Origin: Lysobacteraceae bacterium NML91-0213
GTDB lineage: Bacteria; Pseudomonadota; Gammaproteobacteria; Xanthomonadales; Xanthomonadaceae
Length of the DNA stretch: 64,000 nucleotides
Assembly: GCA_002798175.1 (NCBI GenBank)
Contig: NWQL01000006.1
Coordinates: 107,752-171,751, forward strand
Reading direction: 5' to 3'
Positions 1 through 10,196 of this stretch are shown here, piece after piece; position 1 is the first letter of the stretch; every line of letters begins with the position of its first letter. A model generated the notes under the pieces. The model was not told where the DNA came from. It was given only the letters and a program-made list of their open reading frames with translations, and did not search any database. The translations under genes were made by a program, and so were the position numbers.

Positions 1-112
1 GTGACTGGATCCAGTTCTACAACCACCGGCGCCCACATCAGGCGCTGGGCATGAAGACCCCCGCTGAGGCTTATGCTTTAGCGGCCTGACCTGAGCAGAA
101 ACCGCTGGGTCA
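1..112 (+). mobile_element. Right end of an IS3-family insertion sequence (transposase C-terminus)
   Basis: Positions 3-89 encode the last 28 residues of an IS3-family transposase (OrfB, DDE integrase core) ending at TGA 87-89; the rest lies left of the window. The motif YNHRRPHQALG followed by KTPAEAY is the usual C-terminus of these integrases. After the stop, positions 90-112 read as the reverse complement of TGACCCAGCGGTTTCTGC, so the element probably ends at the TCA at 110-112, as IS3 elements have TG...CA termini. The exact end is inferred, because the left inverted repeat is not in the window. The element lies next to a disrupted membrane gene at the edge of a variable polysaccharide locus, a common place for such insertions. 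Confidence 0.75.
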
Positions 113-168
113 TTACATGCTCTTGCAACTGCTGCGGTTAGGGTGAGGCTAAATTGGGGGTTCGATTG

Positions 169-1939
169 ATGCGGCGTCCTGCGAAGTGGATGCACGCTTT
201 CGCATGCCGAGACATGTTTGCGGTTCTTTGTTGCGCGGTGGTGATTTCGGGCGCCGTACTCGCTTATGTGGCTCTAGGCCCAGGCTGGCCGCAGAATCAC
301 GAAGGAGTCGCCTCCGTCCACAGGTTGATGGCCGTGGTGGGCCAGTGGCGATCGGGAAACTTTATCCCGGTCTGGTCCAGCGTCCTGCATGCGGGCATGG
401 GCTCTCCAATGCCCGGCTTGTATCACAAGTCATTCATGTACGTGTCGGCTGCGATATACGCATTGACCGGCGGCGTGAAGGCGGCTGTGGTGGGAGCGTT
501 GCTGTTCTTCAGCATTGTTGGCTTCCTGGGGGCGGCGTTCGCGATCATGGCCGCTTTCGGGCGGTCCAGCTGGCCGGCCGGTCTCCTTGCCGGCGCGCTG
601 TTGTTGACTTCAAATTATGCGACCACCGACTGGCTGGTGCGGGGCGCTTTCGCTGAATACTCTGCCGTTGCGGCCATTTCGTTACTGCTCGTGCCGTTGG
701 TCCATTTCGTGCGCGGGGGGCATTGGTCAAAGTGGATCGGTGTATGCATTGCATTTTTAGTGGTGTCGCACGCTGGACTCGCCCTGTTCGTGCCTCCGCT
801 CGTCGTCGTTGCGTTGATCGTCGCTCAACGCGTTCACGTCCTTCATTGGCGGAGCCTCTTGCGGAGAATCGCGCAAAGCGCTGTCCTTACGTTGGCGTTG
901 GTGGCACCGTTCCTGATGCCCCTGATCGCGTTCTCCGGGTACAACGACAACCGCGGACTGTTGAGCGAGGGCCTGCTGCCGGCCAGTAACTTCATTTCGC
1001 CAGTTAAGTACATCTGGGACGCGGAGTGGAGATGGGGTGCCCATGCCGATTCCTTCACCGTGCAGTTCGACCTATACGTTCTTCCTGTATTGATTGCGTG
1101 CATCGCACTGTTGGTGGTGTTGAAGAAGAAGGCGCCGGATGCGAGCGATTCTCCAAGGCCGGGCCATCGGCCAGTCGACGCGACGAGAGCCGTCCTGCTG
1201 TTTCTGACAATCAGCTTCTGTGTTTATTTTTTTCTGCAGATGCCCTTCGCCTGGCCGATATACGAGCTTGTCCCCGGTGCGCGCTACATACAGCTTCCGT
1301 GGCGGCTGCAGGCTTACACGACCGTTCTCGCGGCGTTGATGGCCGCGGTGCTCACGGTGAGCCTGTGGCGTACACGACGGCGTGCCGGATACATTTCGGA
1401 CTGCGGTTCTGGCGGCAATGTCGGTGCTGGTTTCGCTCGGCAGCAACCCGGCGGTAAGCGGGATCCAATATGCAGTTATTTCCGACATGCGCGTCTTCCG
1501 GCCGGGGGAAATGGACTATCTGGCCGGTGGCGAGTTCGGGCCCCGGCCTCCTCCAGGAACCGATCTGCCGCGATATGCGCATTTGGCCGCGTTGTTTGCG
1601 ATGCCGCCGGCTGGTGGCTGCCGGGTGGCGGGCGTTGGCCATCAGCGCTTCGTCGAAGCGAGTCGGCTCGACTACATCGTATCCTGTGATCGTGCTGCCG
1701 CCGCACAGTTTCCGGTTTTCCTTGCACCAGGAATGCAGGCGATGATCGATGGCCTCGGTCGCGCCCGCCTCTATCGAACCTGTGATGATCCGAGGGCCAG
1801 GCTGGATCTTCCCGAGGGCGAGTATGCGATCACCGTCCGGCTTCCGACCTGGACAACGTTGCTCATGTCCCGGATCAGGTCGGAGCGCATGCGGACGGAT
1901 CAGTACTGCAAGGGAGATCTGGGGCCGAGGCAACGTTAG
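169..1939 (+). pseudogene. Frameshifted polytopic membrane protein, PTPS-related/YfhO-like
   Basis: One membrane protein of about 590 codons is split between two frames. Codons from 169 (or TTG 154/166) run in frame 1 to about 1375, then sense coding continues in frame 2 (in-frame from about 1382, VPDTFRTAVLAAMSV) to the TAG at 1937-1939. Frame 1 read past 1380 becomes Arg/Gly/Ser-rich nonsense. The N-terminal part has many hydrophobic segments and the loop PVWSSVLHAGMGSPM..Y, resembling the large bacterial membrane proteins annotated as 6-pyruvoyl-tetrahydropterin synthase-related. These are often found in glycan loci, but their reaction is unknown. Base composition is less GC-rich than the core genes to the right. 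The gene ends 10 bp from a convergent GtrA-family gene. Either a real frameshift near 1370-1385 or an assembly error would explain it. Confidence 0.7.
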
Positions 1940-1949
1940 CCCGGCGTGG

Positions 1950-2342
1950 TCAGGTCGGCGTGTCCCTGCGGGAGAAGGCCCATATCGATGAGGCCACGTA
2001 CGTGAATACGGGGACAATGGCAATGGCGAGCGCAAGGGCCAACCTGGGTGCGACCCCGAGCATCTGCGCGCCATGAAGTATGAGGTTGTTCAGCGCGAAC
2101 CCGGATATCGAAACGAGCAGGAATTTCGTCAAGCTTCCCCGGCGCCCGAAAGTGAAGTGGGTGTGGCCGTAAAAGGACACCATGAAAGCGACGCAGAACG
2201 CCAGTGAATTGGCGAGGTACACCGAAAGCTGAGGCGCGGCCCAGGTCAGCAAGAAAGCCGTGACAAGGTGTGTCAGGGTCGCCAGGAGTCCGATCATGAT
2301 GAAGCGCAGCGGACGGGCTGCACGGAAGAGGGGCGTTCGCAT
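1950..2342 (-). CDS. GtrA-family membrane protein
   Basis: 130 residues with four hydrophobic segments at about 12-31, 38-58, 72-92 and 100-122, the layout of GtrA-like proteins. The motif FMVSFYGHTHFTFGRRG after the second segment is characteristic. GtrA proteins are small inner-membrane partners of glucosyl or other lipid-linked sugar transfer, thought to flip polyprenyl-linked sugars. No GtrB-like glycosyltransferase lies within the window on this side, so its partner may sit left of the IS. It is convergent with the frameshifted membrane gene and belongs to the accessory end of the locus. Start is ATG at 2342; the family call is firm, the substrate unknown. Confidence 0.85.
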   Translation of the reverse strand: MRTPLFRAARPLRFIMIGLLATLTHLVTAFLLTWAAPQLSVYLANSLAFCVAFMVSFYGHTHFTFGRRGSLTKFLLVSISGFALNNLILHGAQMLGVAPRLALALAIAIVPVFTYVASSIWAFSRRDTPT

Positions 2343-2657
2343 GGCAGCGCCTTTCGATGAACGGCTAAGGTGTGGGATCGGTGTGGGTGTGGCTTACGGT
2401 TGCGCGCCAGCAATTGGGGACAGAATGGTCGTGCATCTCGGTTCCGTTTCGCATGCTTTGGCGGCCAGTGCTTCCGGAGTTCTCGTGATGGGGCTCACAG
2501 GGTCGATCGGGGTTGATGTGCGTCCAAATACTTGTTGCTGGTCACGATAGGTCCGGGCATCTGCTCACACCGTTACATGTTCTTCACTTGTGTTTAATCC
2601 TCTTCGCGAGGAAATGGGCATCGGTCGTACGCGACACAGCCAGGAATCCAAGGCGGC
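2343..2657. other. Intergenic region between GtrA and FkbM genes
   Basis: 315 bp separating two divergently transcribed genes. It is less GC-rich than the core genome. The open frames here have no recognisable motif and do not look coded. It should hold the promoters of both neighbours, but I see no pair of convincing -35/-10 boxes and no strong inverted repeat. Confidence 0.5.
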
Positions 2658-3464
2658 ATGAAACGAGAATCCCCAATCAGCATCCTGCAGCACGATTACT
2701 CCGTCGTTACCGACGACAAGTATCTGGAACCGATGCAAGGCCGATGGGAGCCCGCAACTGCGCGACTGCTGGAGTCGATGGCATACGGCACCGTCCTGGA
2801 TGTGGGCGCCAATATCGGCATGACAACATTGCTGCACAGTAGGCTGGCTGATCATGTTCATGCCTTCGAGCCATCGCCGACCACTTTCATCTTGCTCGAG
2901 GAGAACGTCGAACGCGCAGAATGCGACAACGTGACCTTGCATAATTTCGGTTTAGGCGACACCCCCACAGGGCGTGAGCTGACCTATGCGCCGGATAATC
3001 GCTCGGGTGCTTATGTTTCGGACCGGATAACTGCCAGTGAGGGGCATGTCATTGAATCGATCCAGATCGATACCTTGGATCGGTTCGTCGAAGGCGGTGG
3101 GACGGCTGCAGTCGACGTGATCAAGATCGATGTCGAAGGATTCGAGATGCATGTGCTGCGCGGGGGGGCGCGGACGCTGGAGCGACTGAGGCCGGCGGTT
3201 GTGCTGGAAATGAACCACTGGTGCCTCAATGCGTTTCAGAGAACCAGTATTCCGGATTTCCTCGACATGCTTCTGAATATGTTTCCGATCGTGCTCGCCG
3301 TCCACGAGGATCACCATCTGGACGCAAGGGATGCCTCGAATCGCTACGTGATCATGCATCAGCACATTCTGAAATTCTGGTACCAGACGCTGGTATGCGC
3401 GCATCACCCGTGCCAGGTGGAAAGGCTCGTCGCGGCGTTTCCTGCGGGTCGCCAGCACGGGTGA
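2658..3464 (+). CDS. FkbM-family SAM-dependent methyltransferase
   Basis: 268 residues. The SAM-binding motif I VLDVGANIGMT lies at 46-56, followed by AFEPSP at 69-74 and the FkbM signature IKIDVEGFE at 155-163 with VLRGG just after. This is the standard order of FkbM-type O-methyltransferases, which methylate hydroxyls on polyketides or sugar residues; in O-antigen loci they usually methylate sugars or cap the chain. The acceptor cannot be told from sequence. It ends 2 bp before the convergent xanB stop codon, leaving no room for a separate terminator. Composition is intermediate between the IS-proximal genes and xanB, consistent with an accessory gene beside the conserved xan block. Confidence 0.88.
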   Translation: MKRESPISILQHDYSVVTDDKYLEPMQGRWEPATARLLESMAYGTVLDVGANIGMTTLLHSRLADHVHAFEPSPTTFILLEENVERAECDNVTLHNFGLGDTPTGRELTYAPDNRSGAYVSDRITASEGHVIESIQIDTLDRFVEGGGTAAVDVIKIDVEGFEMHVLRGGARTLERLRPAVVLEMNHWCLNAFQRTSIPDFLDMLLNMFPIVLAVHEDHHLDARDASNRYVIMHQHILKFWYQTLVCAHHPCQVERLVAAFPAGRQHG

Positions 3465-3466
3465 GG

Positions 3467-4873
3467 TCAGTTGCGCCCGTATTGGTCTTCGAAGCGCACA
3501 ATGTCGTCTTCGCCCAGGTAACTGCCCGACTGCACTTCGATCAACTCGAGAGGGAGCTTTCCTGGATTCTTGAGGCGATGGGTCACACCCAATGGAATAT
3601 AGGTGCTCTGGTTTTCCGTCAGCAGGATGACCTCGTCTCCCCGGGTCACTTCCGCAGTGCCACTGACCACGATCCAGTGCTCGGCCCGGTGGTGGTGCAT
3701 CTGCAGGCTGAGCGTTCCTCCTGGCTTGACGGTGATCCGCTTCACTTGGAAGCGCGCCCCGTTGTCGAGCGAATCGTACGCACCCCAAGGCCGGTAGACC
3801 TTGCGATGGGCGGCGGCCTCGCTGCGGCCATCGCGCTTGATGCGCGCGACCACATCCTTGACTTGCTGGATCCGGTTCCGGTGGCCGACCATCACCGCAT
3901 CGTCGGTCTCGACGACGACGACGTCCTCAAGTCCGACCATCGCGATCAGGCGTGATCCATACGCGTAGGTGTTGCGGCAGTCGATATCGATCACGTCGCC
4001 GTGGTGCGCGTTGCCCGCGGTGTCCTTGTCGGACACCTCCCACAGAGCAGCCCACGAGCCGACATCGCTCCAGCCGGCGTCCATCGGAACGACGGCGGCG
4101 TCACGGGTCTTCTCCATGACCGCGTAATCGATGGAGTCGCTAGGCGAGGCCGCAAAGGCGTCCCTGTCGAGCCGGATGAAATCCTCGTCCCGGTTGGCAC
4201 GCTCGAGCGCGCTCCTGCAGGCGGCGAGCATGGCCGGGTTGAGTTTGTCCAGTTCATTGAGGTAACGCGATGCCTTGAACAGGAACATGCCGCTGTTCCA
4301 GAAATAATGGCCGGAAGCGACATATTCCCGTGCGGTGGACAAGTCCGGTTTTTCCACGAATTGCTCTACTGCGCGAACGCCGTCGCCGGCGGAGGTGGCC
4401 TTGATGTAGCCATAGCCGACTTCCGGCGCATCTGGCACGATGCCGAAGGTCACCAGCTTGCCCGTTTCCGCGGCACGCGCTGCGGCGCGGACGGCGGCAT
4501 GGAAGGCGGCTTCGTCACGGATTGCATGATCCGAAGGCAGGACGAGCAGCAGCGCGTCGTCGTGCAGTGCAAGGGCATGCAATGCCGCAATCGCAATCGC
4601 AGGTGCGGTATTGCGCCCGACCGGCTCGAGAATCAGCGCGGCAGGTTGCGCATCGCATTCGCGCAGCTGCTCGGCGGCCATGAAGCGGTGCTCGTTGTTG
4701 GCGACCACGATCGGCGCCGCGCCCGCGATCGGTGCGGCCCTTCGCCAAGTCGCCTGCAACATCGTCTGGTCGCCGACCAGCGGCAGGAATTGTTTCGGAT
4801 AGGCCTCGCGGGACAGCGGCCACAGACGGGTGCCGGAGCCACCGGACAGGATGACGGGAAGGATGGGAAGCAT
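3467..4873 (-). CDS. xanB: Mannose-1-phosphate guanylyltransferase / mannose-6-phosphate isomerase
   Basis: 468 residues, usual length for the bifunctional enzyme. The nucleotidyltransferase N-terminus has GGSGTRLWP at 11-19 and FVEKPD near 172; the C-terminal cupin isomerase domain starts near 356 with YRPWGAY and carries the metal-binding stretch [10 protein letters not shown] at 391-400. It converts fructose-6-P to mannose-6-P and mannose-1-P plus GTP to GDP-mannose in the cytoplasm, feeding LPS and exopolysaccharide. It starts 18 bp after xanA, so the two are surely one transcript, and the etfBA genes upstream are on the same strand with short gaps. The name xanB follows the Xanthomonas usage for this locus; manC/algA are equivalents. 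Confidence 0.95.
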   Translation of the reverse strand: MLPILPVILSGGSGTRLWPLSREAYPKQFLPLVGDQTMLQATWRRAAPIAGAAPIVVANNEHRFMAAEQLRECDAQPAALILEPVGRNTAPAIAIAALHALALHDDALLLVLPSDHAIRDEAAFHAAVRAAARAAETGKLVTFGIVPDAPEVGYGYIKATSAGDGVRAVEQFVEKPDLSTAREYVASGHYFWNSGMFLFKASRYLNELDKLNPAMLAACRSALERANRDEDFIRLDRDAFAASPSDSIDYAVMEKTRDAAVVPMDAGWSDVGSWAALWEVSDKDTAGNAHHGDVIDIDCRNTYAYGSRLIAMVGLEDVVVVETDDAVMVGHRNRIQQVKDVVARIKRDGRSEAAAHRKVYRPWGAYDSLDNGARFQVKRITVKPGGTLSLQMHHHRAEHWIVVSGTAEVTRGDEVILLTENQSTYIPLGVTHRLKNPGKLPLELIEVQSGSYLGEDDIVRFEDQYGRN

Positions 4874-4891
4874 GGGCGAAATCCAGTTCGT

Positions 4892-6253
4892 TCAGTGGGA
4901 AGCCGACTCGGCACCGATGAGCGCAGAGAGATCGTCGATGCGCTGCTTCAGTAAAGCCGGGTCGGCCCGTGTTTCGATGTTCAGGCGTAGCAGGGGCTCG
5001 GTGTTGGAACTGCGCAGGTTGAAGCGCCAGCGGCCGAAGTCGGCGCTGATTCCGTCGGTTCGGTCGACCGAGGGCGACAATGCCGCGTAGTGCGCAAGCA
5101 CGCGCTCTACCGTCAGCTTTGCGTCGGTCACGCGGAAGTTGATCTCGCCGCTGCAGGGAAAGGCCTGCATGCGGGCGCCGACCAGTTCGGCTAGCGGCCG
5201 GCCGCTGGCGGAGATCAGGCCCGCGATCAGCAGCCAGGGGATCATGCCGGAGTCGCAGTAGGCGAAGTCCCGGAAGTAGTGGTGCGCGCTCATCTCGCCG
5301 CCATAAATGGCGTCTTCGGCACGCATGCGCTCCTTGATGAAGGCGTGCCCGGTCTTGCTCATGACGGGTTCTCCGCCAGCGGCTCGAACCATCTCCACGG
5401 TATTCCAGGTCAGCCTGGGGTCGTGGATTACCCGTCCACCCGGTTCCCGCTGAAGCAGCGCACTGCCCAGCAGACCGACCAGGTAGTAGCCCTCGATGAA
5501 GGCGCCGTTGGCATCGAAGAAGAAACAGCGGTCGAAGTCGCCGTCCCAGGCGACTCCGAAATCCGCGCCGCTGTCGCGCACCGCGCTGGCTGTGGCGGCT
5601 CGGTTATCCGGCAGCAGAGGATTGGGGATGCCGTTGGGGAAGCGGCCATCAGGCTCGTGCTGGATGCGCACGAATTCGAATGGAAGGTGCGGCGCCAGTT
5701 CGTCGATGATCGCCCCGGCCCCGCCGTTCCCGGAATTGACCACGATCTTGAGGGGCTTGAGCGAAGCGCGGTCCACGTAGGACAGCAGGTGCTGGACGTA
5801 GGCCTGCTTGCCGTATTCGCTGCGCCGCCGCCCGCCTGTGCATGCCACCGGCTCGTCGGTACCTGCGGCGAAGTCGCGGATGTCGAACAGACCGCTGTCC
5901 CCGCTGATCGGCCGGGCATCCTCGCGGACCAGCTTCATGCCGTTGTAGTCCATCGGGTTGTGGCTGGCGGTCACCATGACGCCGCCAGCGGCGCCCAGGT
6001 GGGCGGTCTGGAAGTAGACCTCCTCGGTACCGCACACACCGATGTCGATGACCTCCCGGCCCATGTGGAGGAAGCCGCTTTCGAGCGCGTTCTGCAGCTC
6101 CGGGCTGGTCAGGCGGACATCGCGGCCGAGGACGACCGGCCCGGGGCCCAGCAGCATCGCCGTACCCATGCCGATGCGTCGGGCGAGCGCGGGATTGAGT
6201 TCGTCGGGAACGCGGCCACGGATGTCGTAGGCCTTGAAGCAGGAGAGTTGCAC
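4892..6253 (-). CDS. xanA: Phosphomannomutase / phosphoglucomutase
   Basis: 453 residues of the alpha-D-phosphohexomutase family. The phosphoserine loop TASHNP is at 95-100 (Ser97), the Mg-binding loop DGDFDR at 237-242, the sugar-specificity loop GGEMSAHH at 318-325 and the phosphate-binding RSSNTEP at 414-420; all four catalytic segments are intact. It interconverts mannose-6-P/mannose-1-P and glucose-6-P/glucose-1-P, so it feeds xanB and also the glucose-1-P needed by rmlA and for the UDP-glucose used by ugd. It starts 22 bp downstream of etfA, suggesting read-through from the etfBA promoter. xanA is the Xanthomonas name. Confidence 0.95.
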   Translation of the reverse strand: MQLSCFKAYDIRGRVPDELNPALARRIGMGTAMLLGPGPVVLGRDVRLTSPELQNALESGFLHMGREVIDIGVCGTEEVYFQTAHLGAAGGVMVTASHNPMDYNGMKLVREDARPISGDSGLFDIRDFAAGTDEPVACTGGRRRSEYGKQAYVQHLLSYVDRASLKPLKIVVNSGNGGAGAIIDELAPHLPFEFVRIQHEPDGRFPNGIPNPLLPDNRAATASAVRDSGADFGVAWDGDFDRCFFFDANGAFIEGYYLVGLLGSALLQREPGGRVIHDPRLTWNTVEMVRAAGGEPVMSKTGHAFIKERMRAEDAIYGGEMSAHHYFRDFAYCDSGMIPWLLIAGLISASGRPLAELVGARMQAFPCSGEINFRVTDAKLTVERVLAHYAALSPSVDRTDGISADFGRWRFNLRSSNTEPLLRLNIETRADPALLKQRIDDLSALIGAESASH

Positions 6254-6275
6254 GGCGAGTCCTTGTGTGAGCTTG

Positions 6276-7217
6276 TCAGGCCAGTGCCGCTTCCAGCTCC
6301 GGCAGCACCTTGAACAGATCCCCCACCAGCCCGATGTCGGCGATCTCGAAGATCGGCGCGTCGGCGTCCTTGTTGATGGCGACGATGGTGCCGGCGTCCT
6401 TGATGCCGGTCAGGTGCTGGATCGCGCCGGAGATGCCGATGGCCACATACAGCTCCGGCGCGATGATCTTGCCGGTCTGGCCGACCTGCAGTTCGTTGGG
6501 GACGTAGCCCGCGTCCACCGCCGCGCGCGAGGCCCCCACCGCGGCGCCGAGCTTGTCGGCGAAGTCGAAGATGACGCGGAAGTTCTCCTCCGAGCCGACC
6601 CCGCGGCCGCCGGAGACCACCCGCCGCGCGCTCTGCAGGTCGGGCCGGTCGCTGCTGCCGGCGGCCAGGCCCACGAAGCGGGTGTGCGTCGGCAGTTCGG
6701 CCTCCACCGTCACCGCCTCGACCTCGGCGCTGCCGCCGCGGGCGGCCTCCGGCCACGATGCGGAGCGCACGGTGGCCACGACCGGTCGGTCGGCGGGCGC
6801 CTGGACGGTGACGATCGCATTGCCGGCATAGATCGGGCGCTTGAAGGTGTGCGCGCCTTCCACCGCCATGATGTCGGAGACCTGCGCGGTGCCCAGCAGG
6901 GCGGCGACCACCGGCATCAGGTCCTTGCCGAACGTGCTGGAGGGACCGAACACGTGGCTGTAGCCCTGGGCGAGCTTGGTGACCTGCGGGCCCAGCACCT
7001 GCGCGATCGGGTGCGCGTTGGCCTCGGCGCTGACCGCCAGCACCTTGCGCACGCCTTCGATCTGCGCGGCCTCGGCGGCCACGGGCGCGGCGTCCGCGGC
7101 CAGGACGACGATGTCGATGGCCTCGGGCTGCAGCGCGCGGGCGGCGGCGACGCACTTGGCGGTGGCGCCGTTGAGCCGACCTTCGTGGTGTTCGGCGACG
7201 ATCAGAACCTTGGACAT
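6276..7217 (-). CDS. etfA: Electron transfer flavoprotein subunit alpha
   Basis: 313 residues starting [13 protein letters not shown]; the open frame extends further upstream into etfB territory but this start fits the family. The C-terminal FAD-binding signature [16 protein letters not shown] begins at 254, followed by [13 protein letters not shown] and the usual ADIGLVGD. The alpha subunit carries FAD and, with EtfB, accepts electrons from acyl-CoA and other dehydrogenases and delivers them to ETF-ubiquinone oxidoreductase, encoded here at 16584-18215. It lies 89 bp downstream of etfB and 22 bp upstream of xanA. The link to sugar-nucleotide genes is positional and conserved in Xanthomonas; no metabolic connection is evident. 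Confidence 0.95.
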   Translation of the reverse strand: MSKVLIVAEHHEGRLNGATAKCVAAARALQPEAIDIVVLAADAAPVAAEAAQIEGVRKVLAVSAEANAHPIAQVLGPQVTKLAQGYSHVFGPSSTFGKDLMPVVAALLGTAQVSDIMAVEGAHTFKRPIYAGNAIVTVQAPADRPVVATVRSASWPEAARGGSAEVEAVTVEAELPTHTRFVGLAAGSSDRPDLQSARRVVSGGRGVGSEENFRVIFDFADKLGAAVGASRAAVDAGYVPNELQVGQTGKIIAPELYVAIGISGAIQHLTGIKDAGTIVAINKDADAPIFEIADIGLVGDLFKVLPELEAALA

Positions 7218-7306
7218 GGCGTTCTCCGTGAGAGTGGGGCGGGTCGCGGACGAATCGGCCGCGCGCCCCGCCCCGCGCTTCCTCGCGGAAGCGGCAGTGG
7301 GCGGGG

Positions 7307-8053
7307 TTACAGCAGGCCCTTTTCCTTGAGCTTGGCGACCAGCTCGGCGGCATCCTTGACCATCACCCCGCGGCTGCGGCCGGCGGGCGCGGCGTAGTGC
7401 GTGGTCTCGAGGAAGTCGCCGGATTCGACGCCGAGGTCGGCGAGGGGGATCGTCTCCAGCGGCTTGCTCTTGGCCTTCATGATGTCGGGCAGCTTGATGA
7501 AGCGGGGTTCGTTGAGGCGCAGGTCGGTGGTCACCACCGCCGGCAGCTCCACTTCCAGCGTTTCGAGGCCGGCGTCGACCTCGCGGGTTACCGTGGCCTT
7601 GTCGCCCTCCACCTCCAGCTTGCCGGCGAAGGTCGCCTGCGGGCGGTTCCACAGCGTGGCCAGCATCTGTCCGGTCTGGTTGGCATCGTCGTCGATGGCC
7701 TGCTTGCCCAGCAGGACCAGCCCGGGCTGCTCCTTCTCGATCAGCTTGAGCAGGGTGCGGGCCGCGGTCAGCGGCTGGATGGCCCGGTCGCTGACCACGT
7801 GGATGGCCCGGTTGGCACCCATGGCCAGGCCGTTGCGCAAGTGCGGCTGGGCGTCCGCAGGGGCGATGGTGGCGACCACGACCTCGCTGGCGACACCCTT
7901 GTCGCGCAGGCGCAGGGCCTCTTCCAGCGCGATGTCGTCGAACGGATTGGGCGAGAGCTTGACGCCGTCGGTGACGACACCGGAGCCGTCCGGCTTGACC
8001 TGGATGCGGACGTTGTAGTCCACCACGCGCTTATAGGCGACGAGGATCTTCAT
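7307..8053 (-). CDS. etfB: Electron transfer flavoprotein subunit beta
   Basis: 248 residues, starting MKILVAYKRVVDYN as in most bacterial EtfB. The AMP-binding fold is complete, with LLGKQAIDDDANQTGQMLA near 115-133 and the family signature VVTTDLRLNEPRFIKLPDI near 172-190. It pairs with EtfA to form the soluble heterodimeric flavoprotein. It is the first gene of the leftward run etfB-etfA-xanA-xanB and is divergent from rmlB, with about 200 bp between the starts. A TAGAAT hexamer on the minus strand at 8121-8126 is a plausible -10 element for this transcript. Confidence 0.95.
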   Translation of the reverse strand: MKILVAYKRVVDYNVRIQVKPDGSGVVTDGVKLSPNPFDDIALEEALRLRDKGVASEVVVATIAPADAQPHLRNGLAMGANRAIHVVSDRAIQPLTAARTLLKLIEKEQPGLVLLGKQAIDDDANQTGQMLATLWNRPQATFAGKLEVEGDKATVTREVDAGLETLEVELPAVVTTDLRLNEPRFIKLPDIMKAKSKPLETIPLADLGVESGDFLETTHYAAPAGRSRGVMVKDAAELVAKLKEKGLL

Positions 8054-8256
8054 CAGAGCGGATTCCTTGGTGCTGGCGGGTCGGTCCCGGCGCGCCGCGC
8101 CGGCCCGGAATGAATCGGGAATTCTAGCGGCTGGAGGCCGGCCACGCGACCGGGCAATTCAGCTTCGGCCGGGCGGGAGGCGCCAGGATGCGTATATCCT
8201 GTTCCGCCGTTTCCATCCCGGCCCGGCGCGTTGCGCCGCCACAAGAGATTGACGCA

Positions 8257-9312
8257 GTGCCAACCTGGCTCGTGACCGGCGGGGCCGGTTTCATCGGCGG
8301 CAACTTCGTGCTCGAGGCAGTGCGCCAAGGGGTTCGCGTGGTGAACCTGGACGCGCTGACCTATGCGGGCAACCTGCACACGCTGTCGCCGCTCAGGAGC
8401 AACGCGAACCACGTCTTCGCGCATGGGGACATCGGCGACCGCACGCTGGTGGCGCGCTTGCTCACCGAGTACCGACCCGATGCGGTACTCAACTTCGCCG
8501 CAGAGAGCCATGTCGATCGCTCCATCGACGGCCCCGCCGCGTTCGTGCAGACCAACGTGGTCGGTACCCTGGCCCTGCTGGAGGCCGTGCGCGATCACTG
8601 GAAAACGCTCGACGGGGCGTCCAGGGATGCGTTCCGCTTCCTGCACGTGTCCACCGACGAGGTCTACGGCTCGCTCGGCGAGACCGGCAGGTTCACCGAG
8701 ACGACGCCGTACGCGCCGAACTCGCCATACGCGGCCTCCAAGGCCGCTTCGGACCACCTTGTGCGTGCCTTCCACCACACCTACGGCCTGCCCACGCTCA
8801 CCACCAATTGCTCGAACAACTACGGGCCGTATCACTTTCCGGAAAAGCTCATCCCGCTGGTGATCGTCAGGGCGCTTGCCGGCGAGTCCTTGCCCGTCTA
8901 CGGCGATGGTCGGCAGGTGCGCGACTGGCTGTTCGTGAACGACCACTGCGAGGCGGTCCGCACGGTGCTGGCGAAGGGGCGGGTGGGTGAGACCTACAAC
9001 GTCGGCGGCGACGCCGAGCGCGAGAACATCGAGGTCGTGCGCACGATCTGCCGCCTGCTCGACGAGCGCCGTCCGCGCGAGGACGGCCGGCCGCGCAGCA
9101 GCCAGATCGCCTTCGTCGCCGATCGCCCGGGCCACGATCGTCGCTATGCGATCGATGCCTCAAAGCTTCGCAACGAGCTTGGCTGGCGCCCGCGCCACGA
9201 TTTCGACAGCGGCATCGCCAGGACGGTCGATTGGTACCTCGCCAATCAGGATTGGGTGCAGCGCATCCTCGACGGCAGCTACCGGTTGGAGCGCATGGGG
9301 GCCACGGCATGA
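8257..9312 (+). CDS. rmlB: dTDP-glucose 4,6-dehydratase
   Basis: I place the start at GTG 8257, giving 351 residues beginning [15 protein letters not shown]; the frame is open to 8188 but the extra residues are not family-like. The NAD-binding TGGAGFIGG is at 7-15, the catalytic STDEVYG at 132-138 (Thr133, Asp134, Glu135) and YAASK at 158-162, all intact. It converts dTDP-glucose to dTDP-4-keto-6-deoxyglucose, the second step of dTDP-L-rhamnose synthesis. The stop overlaps the rmlA start in an ATGA, the first of three such overlaps in this operon. TATATC at 8193-8198 could be its -10 box. Confidence 0.96.
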   Translation: MPTWLVTGGAGFIGGNFVLEAVRQGVRVVNLDALTYAGNLHTLSPLRSNANHVFAHGDIGDRTLVARLLTEYRPDAVLNFAAESHVDRSIDGPAAFVQTNVVGTLALLEAVRDHWKTLDGASRDAFRFLHVSTDEVYGSLGETGRFTETTPYAPNSPYAASKAASDHLVRAFHHTYGLPTLTTNCSNNYGPYHFPEKLIPLVIVRALAGESLPVYGDGRQVRDWLFVNDHCEAVRTVLAKGRVGETYNVGGDAERENIEVVRTICRLLDERRPREDGRPRSSQIAFVADRPGHDRRYAIDASKLRNELGWRPRHDFDSGIARTVDWYLANQDWVQRILDGSYRLERMGATA

Positions 9313-10196
9313 GCGCGCGCAAGGGCCTCATCCTGGCGGGCGGATCCGGGACGCGGCTGTACCCGATCACCAAGGGCGTGAGCAAGCAACTGCTGCCGGT
9401 CTACGACAAGCCGATGATCTACTACCCGCTCAGCGTGCTGATGCTGGCGGGCATCCGCGAGGTGCTGATCATCAATACCCCGCACGAGCAGGCGCTGTTC
9501 CAGGCGCTGCTGGGCGACGGCGCGCAGTGGGGCATGGACATCCGCTACGCCGTGCAACCGAGCCCCGACGGTTTGGCGCAGGCCTATCTGATCGGGCGCG
9601 ATTTCGTGGGCGGCAAGCCGAGCTGCCTGGTGCTGGGCGACAACATCTTCCACGGCCACGGCTTCCGCGACATCCTGCACCGCGCCGACGCGCGTGCGCA
9701 TGGCGCGACCGTCTTCGGTTACTGGGTCAACGATCCCGAGCGCTACGGTGTGGCCGAGTTCGACGAGCAGGGCAAGGTGATCGACATCGCCGAGAAGCCG
9801 GCGCATCCGTGTTCCAACTACGCGGTGACCGGGCTGTACTTCTACGATGGCCGCGCCAGCGATTACGCCGCCGAGCTGAAGCCGTCGCCGCGTGGCGAGC
9901 TGGAGATCACCGACCTCAACCGCCGCTACCTCGAAGAAGGCGCGCTCTACCTCGAGCAACTGGGTCGCGGCTACGCCTGGCTCGATACCGGCACCCACCG
10001 GTCGCTGCACGAGGCGTCCAACTTCATCGAGGCCATCCAGACCCGGCAGGGCCTTCAGATCTGCTGCCCGGAGGAGATCGCGTTCGGGCAGGGCTGGATC
10101 GACGCCGAGCAACTGGAGGCGCTGGCCGCGCCGCTGCGCAAGAACGGTTACGGCGCGTACCTGCACACGCTGGCGCGGCGTGGCGTGGTGCCATGA
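9309..10196 (+). CDS. rmlA: Glucose-1-phosphate thymidylyltransferase
   Basis: 295 residues starting [12 protein letters not shown] at the ATG inside the ATGA overlap with rmlB. The nucleotide-binding loop [11 protein letters not shown] at 11-21 and [15 protein letters not shown] just after are diagnostic of Rml[10 protein letters not shown] and [19 protein letters not shown] follow in the expected order. It makes dTDP-glucose from dTTP and glucose-1-P, the first committed step to dTDP-rhamnose, and is normally feedback-inhibited by dTDP-rhamnose. xanA in the divergent operon can supply glucose-1-P. Confidence 0.96.
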   Translation: MSARKGLILAGGSGTRLYPITKGVSKQLLPVYDKPMIYYPLSVLMLAGIREVLIINTPHEQALFQALLGDGAQWGMDIRYAVQPSPDGLAQAYLIGRDFVGGKPSCLVLGDNIFHGHGFRDILHRADARAHGATVFGYWVNDPERYGVAEFDEQGKVIDIAEKPAHPCSNYAVTGLYFYDGRASDYAAELKPSPRGELEITDLNRRYLEEGALYLEQLGRGYAWLDTGTHRSLHEASNFIEAIQTRQGLQICCPEEIAFGQGWIDAEQLEALAAPLRKNGYGAYLHTLARRGVVP

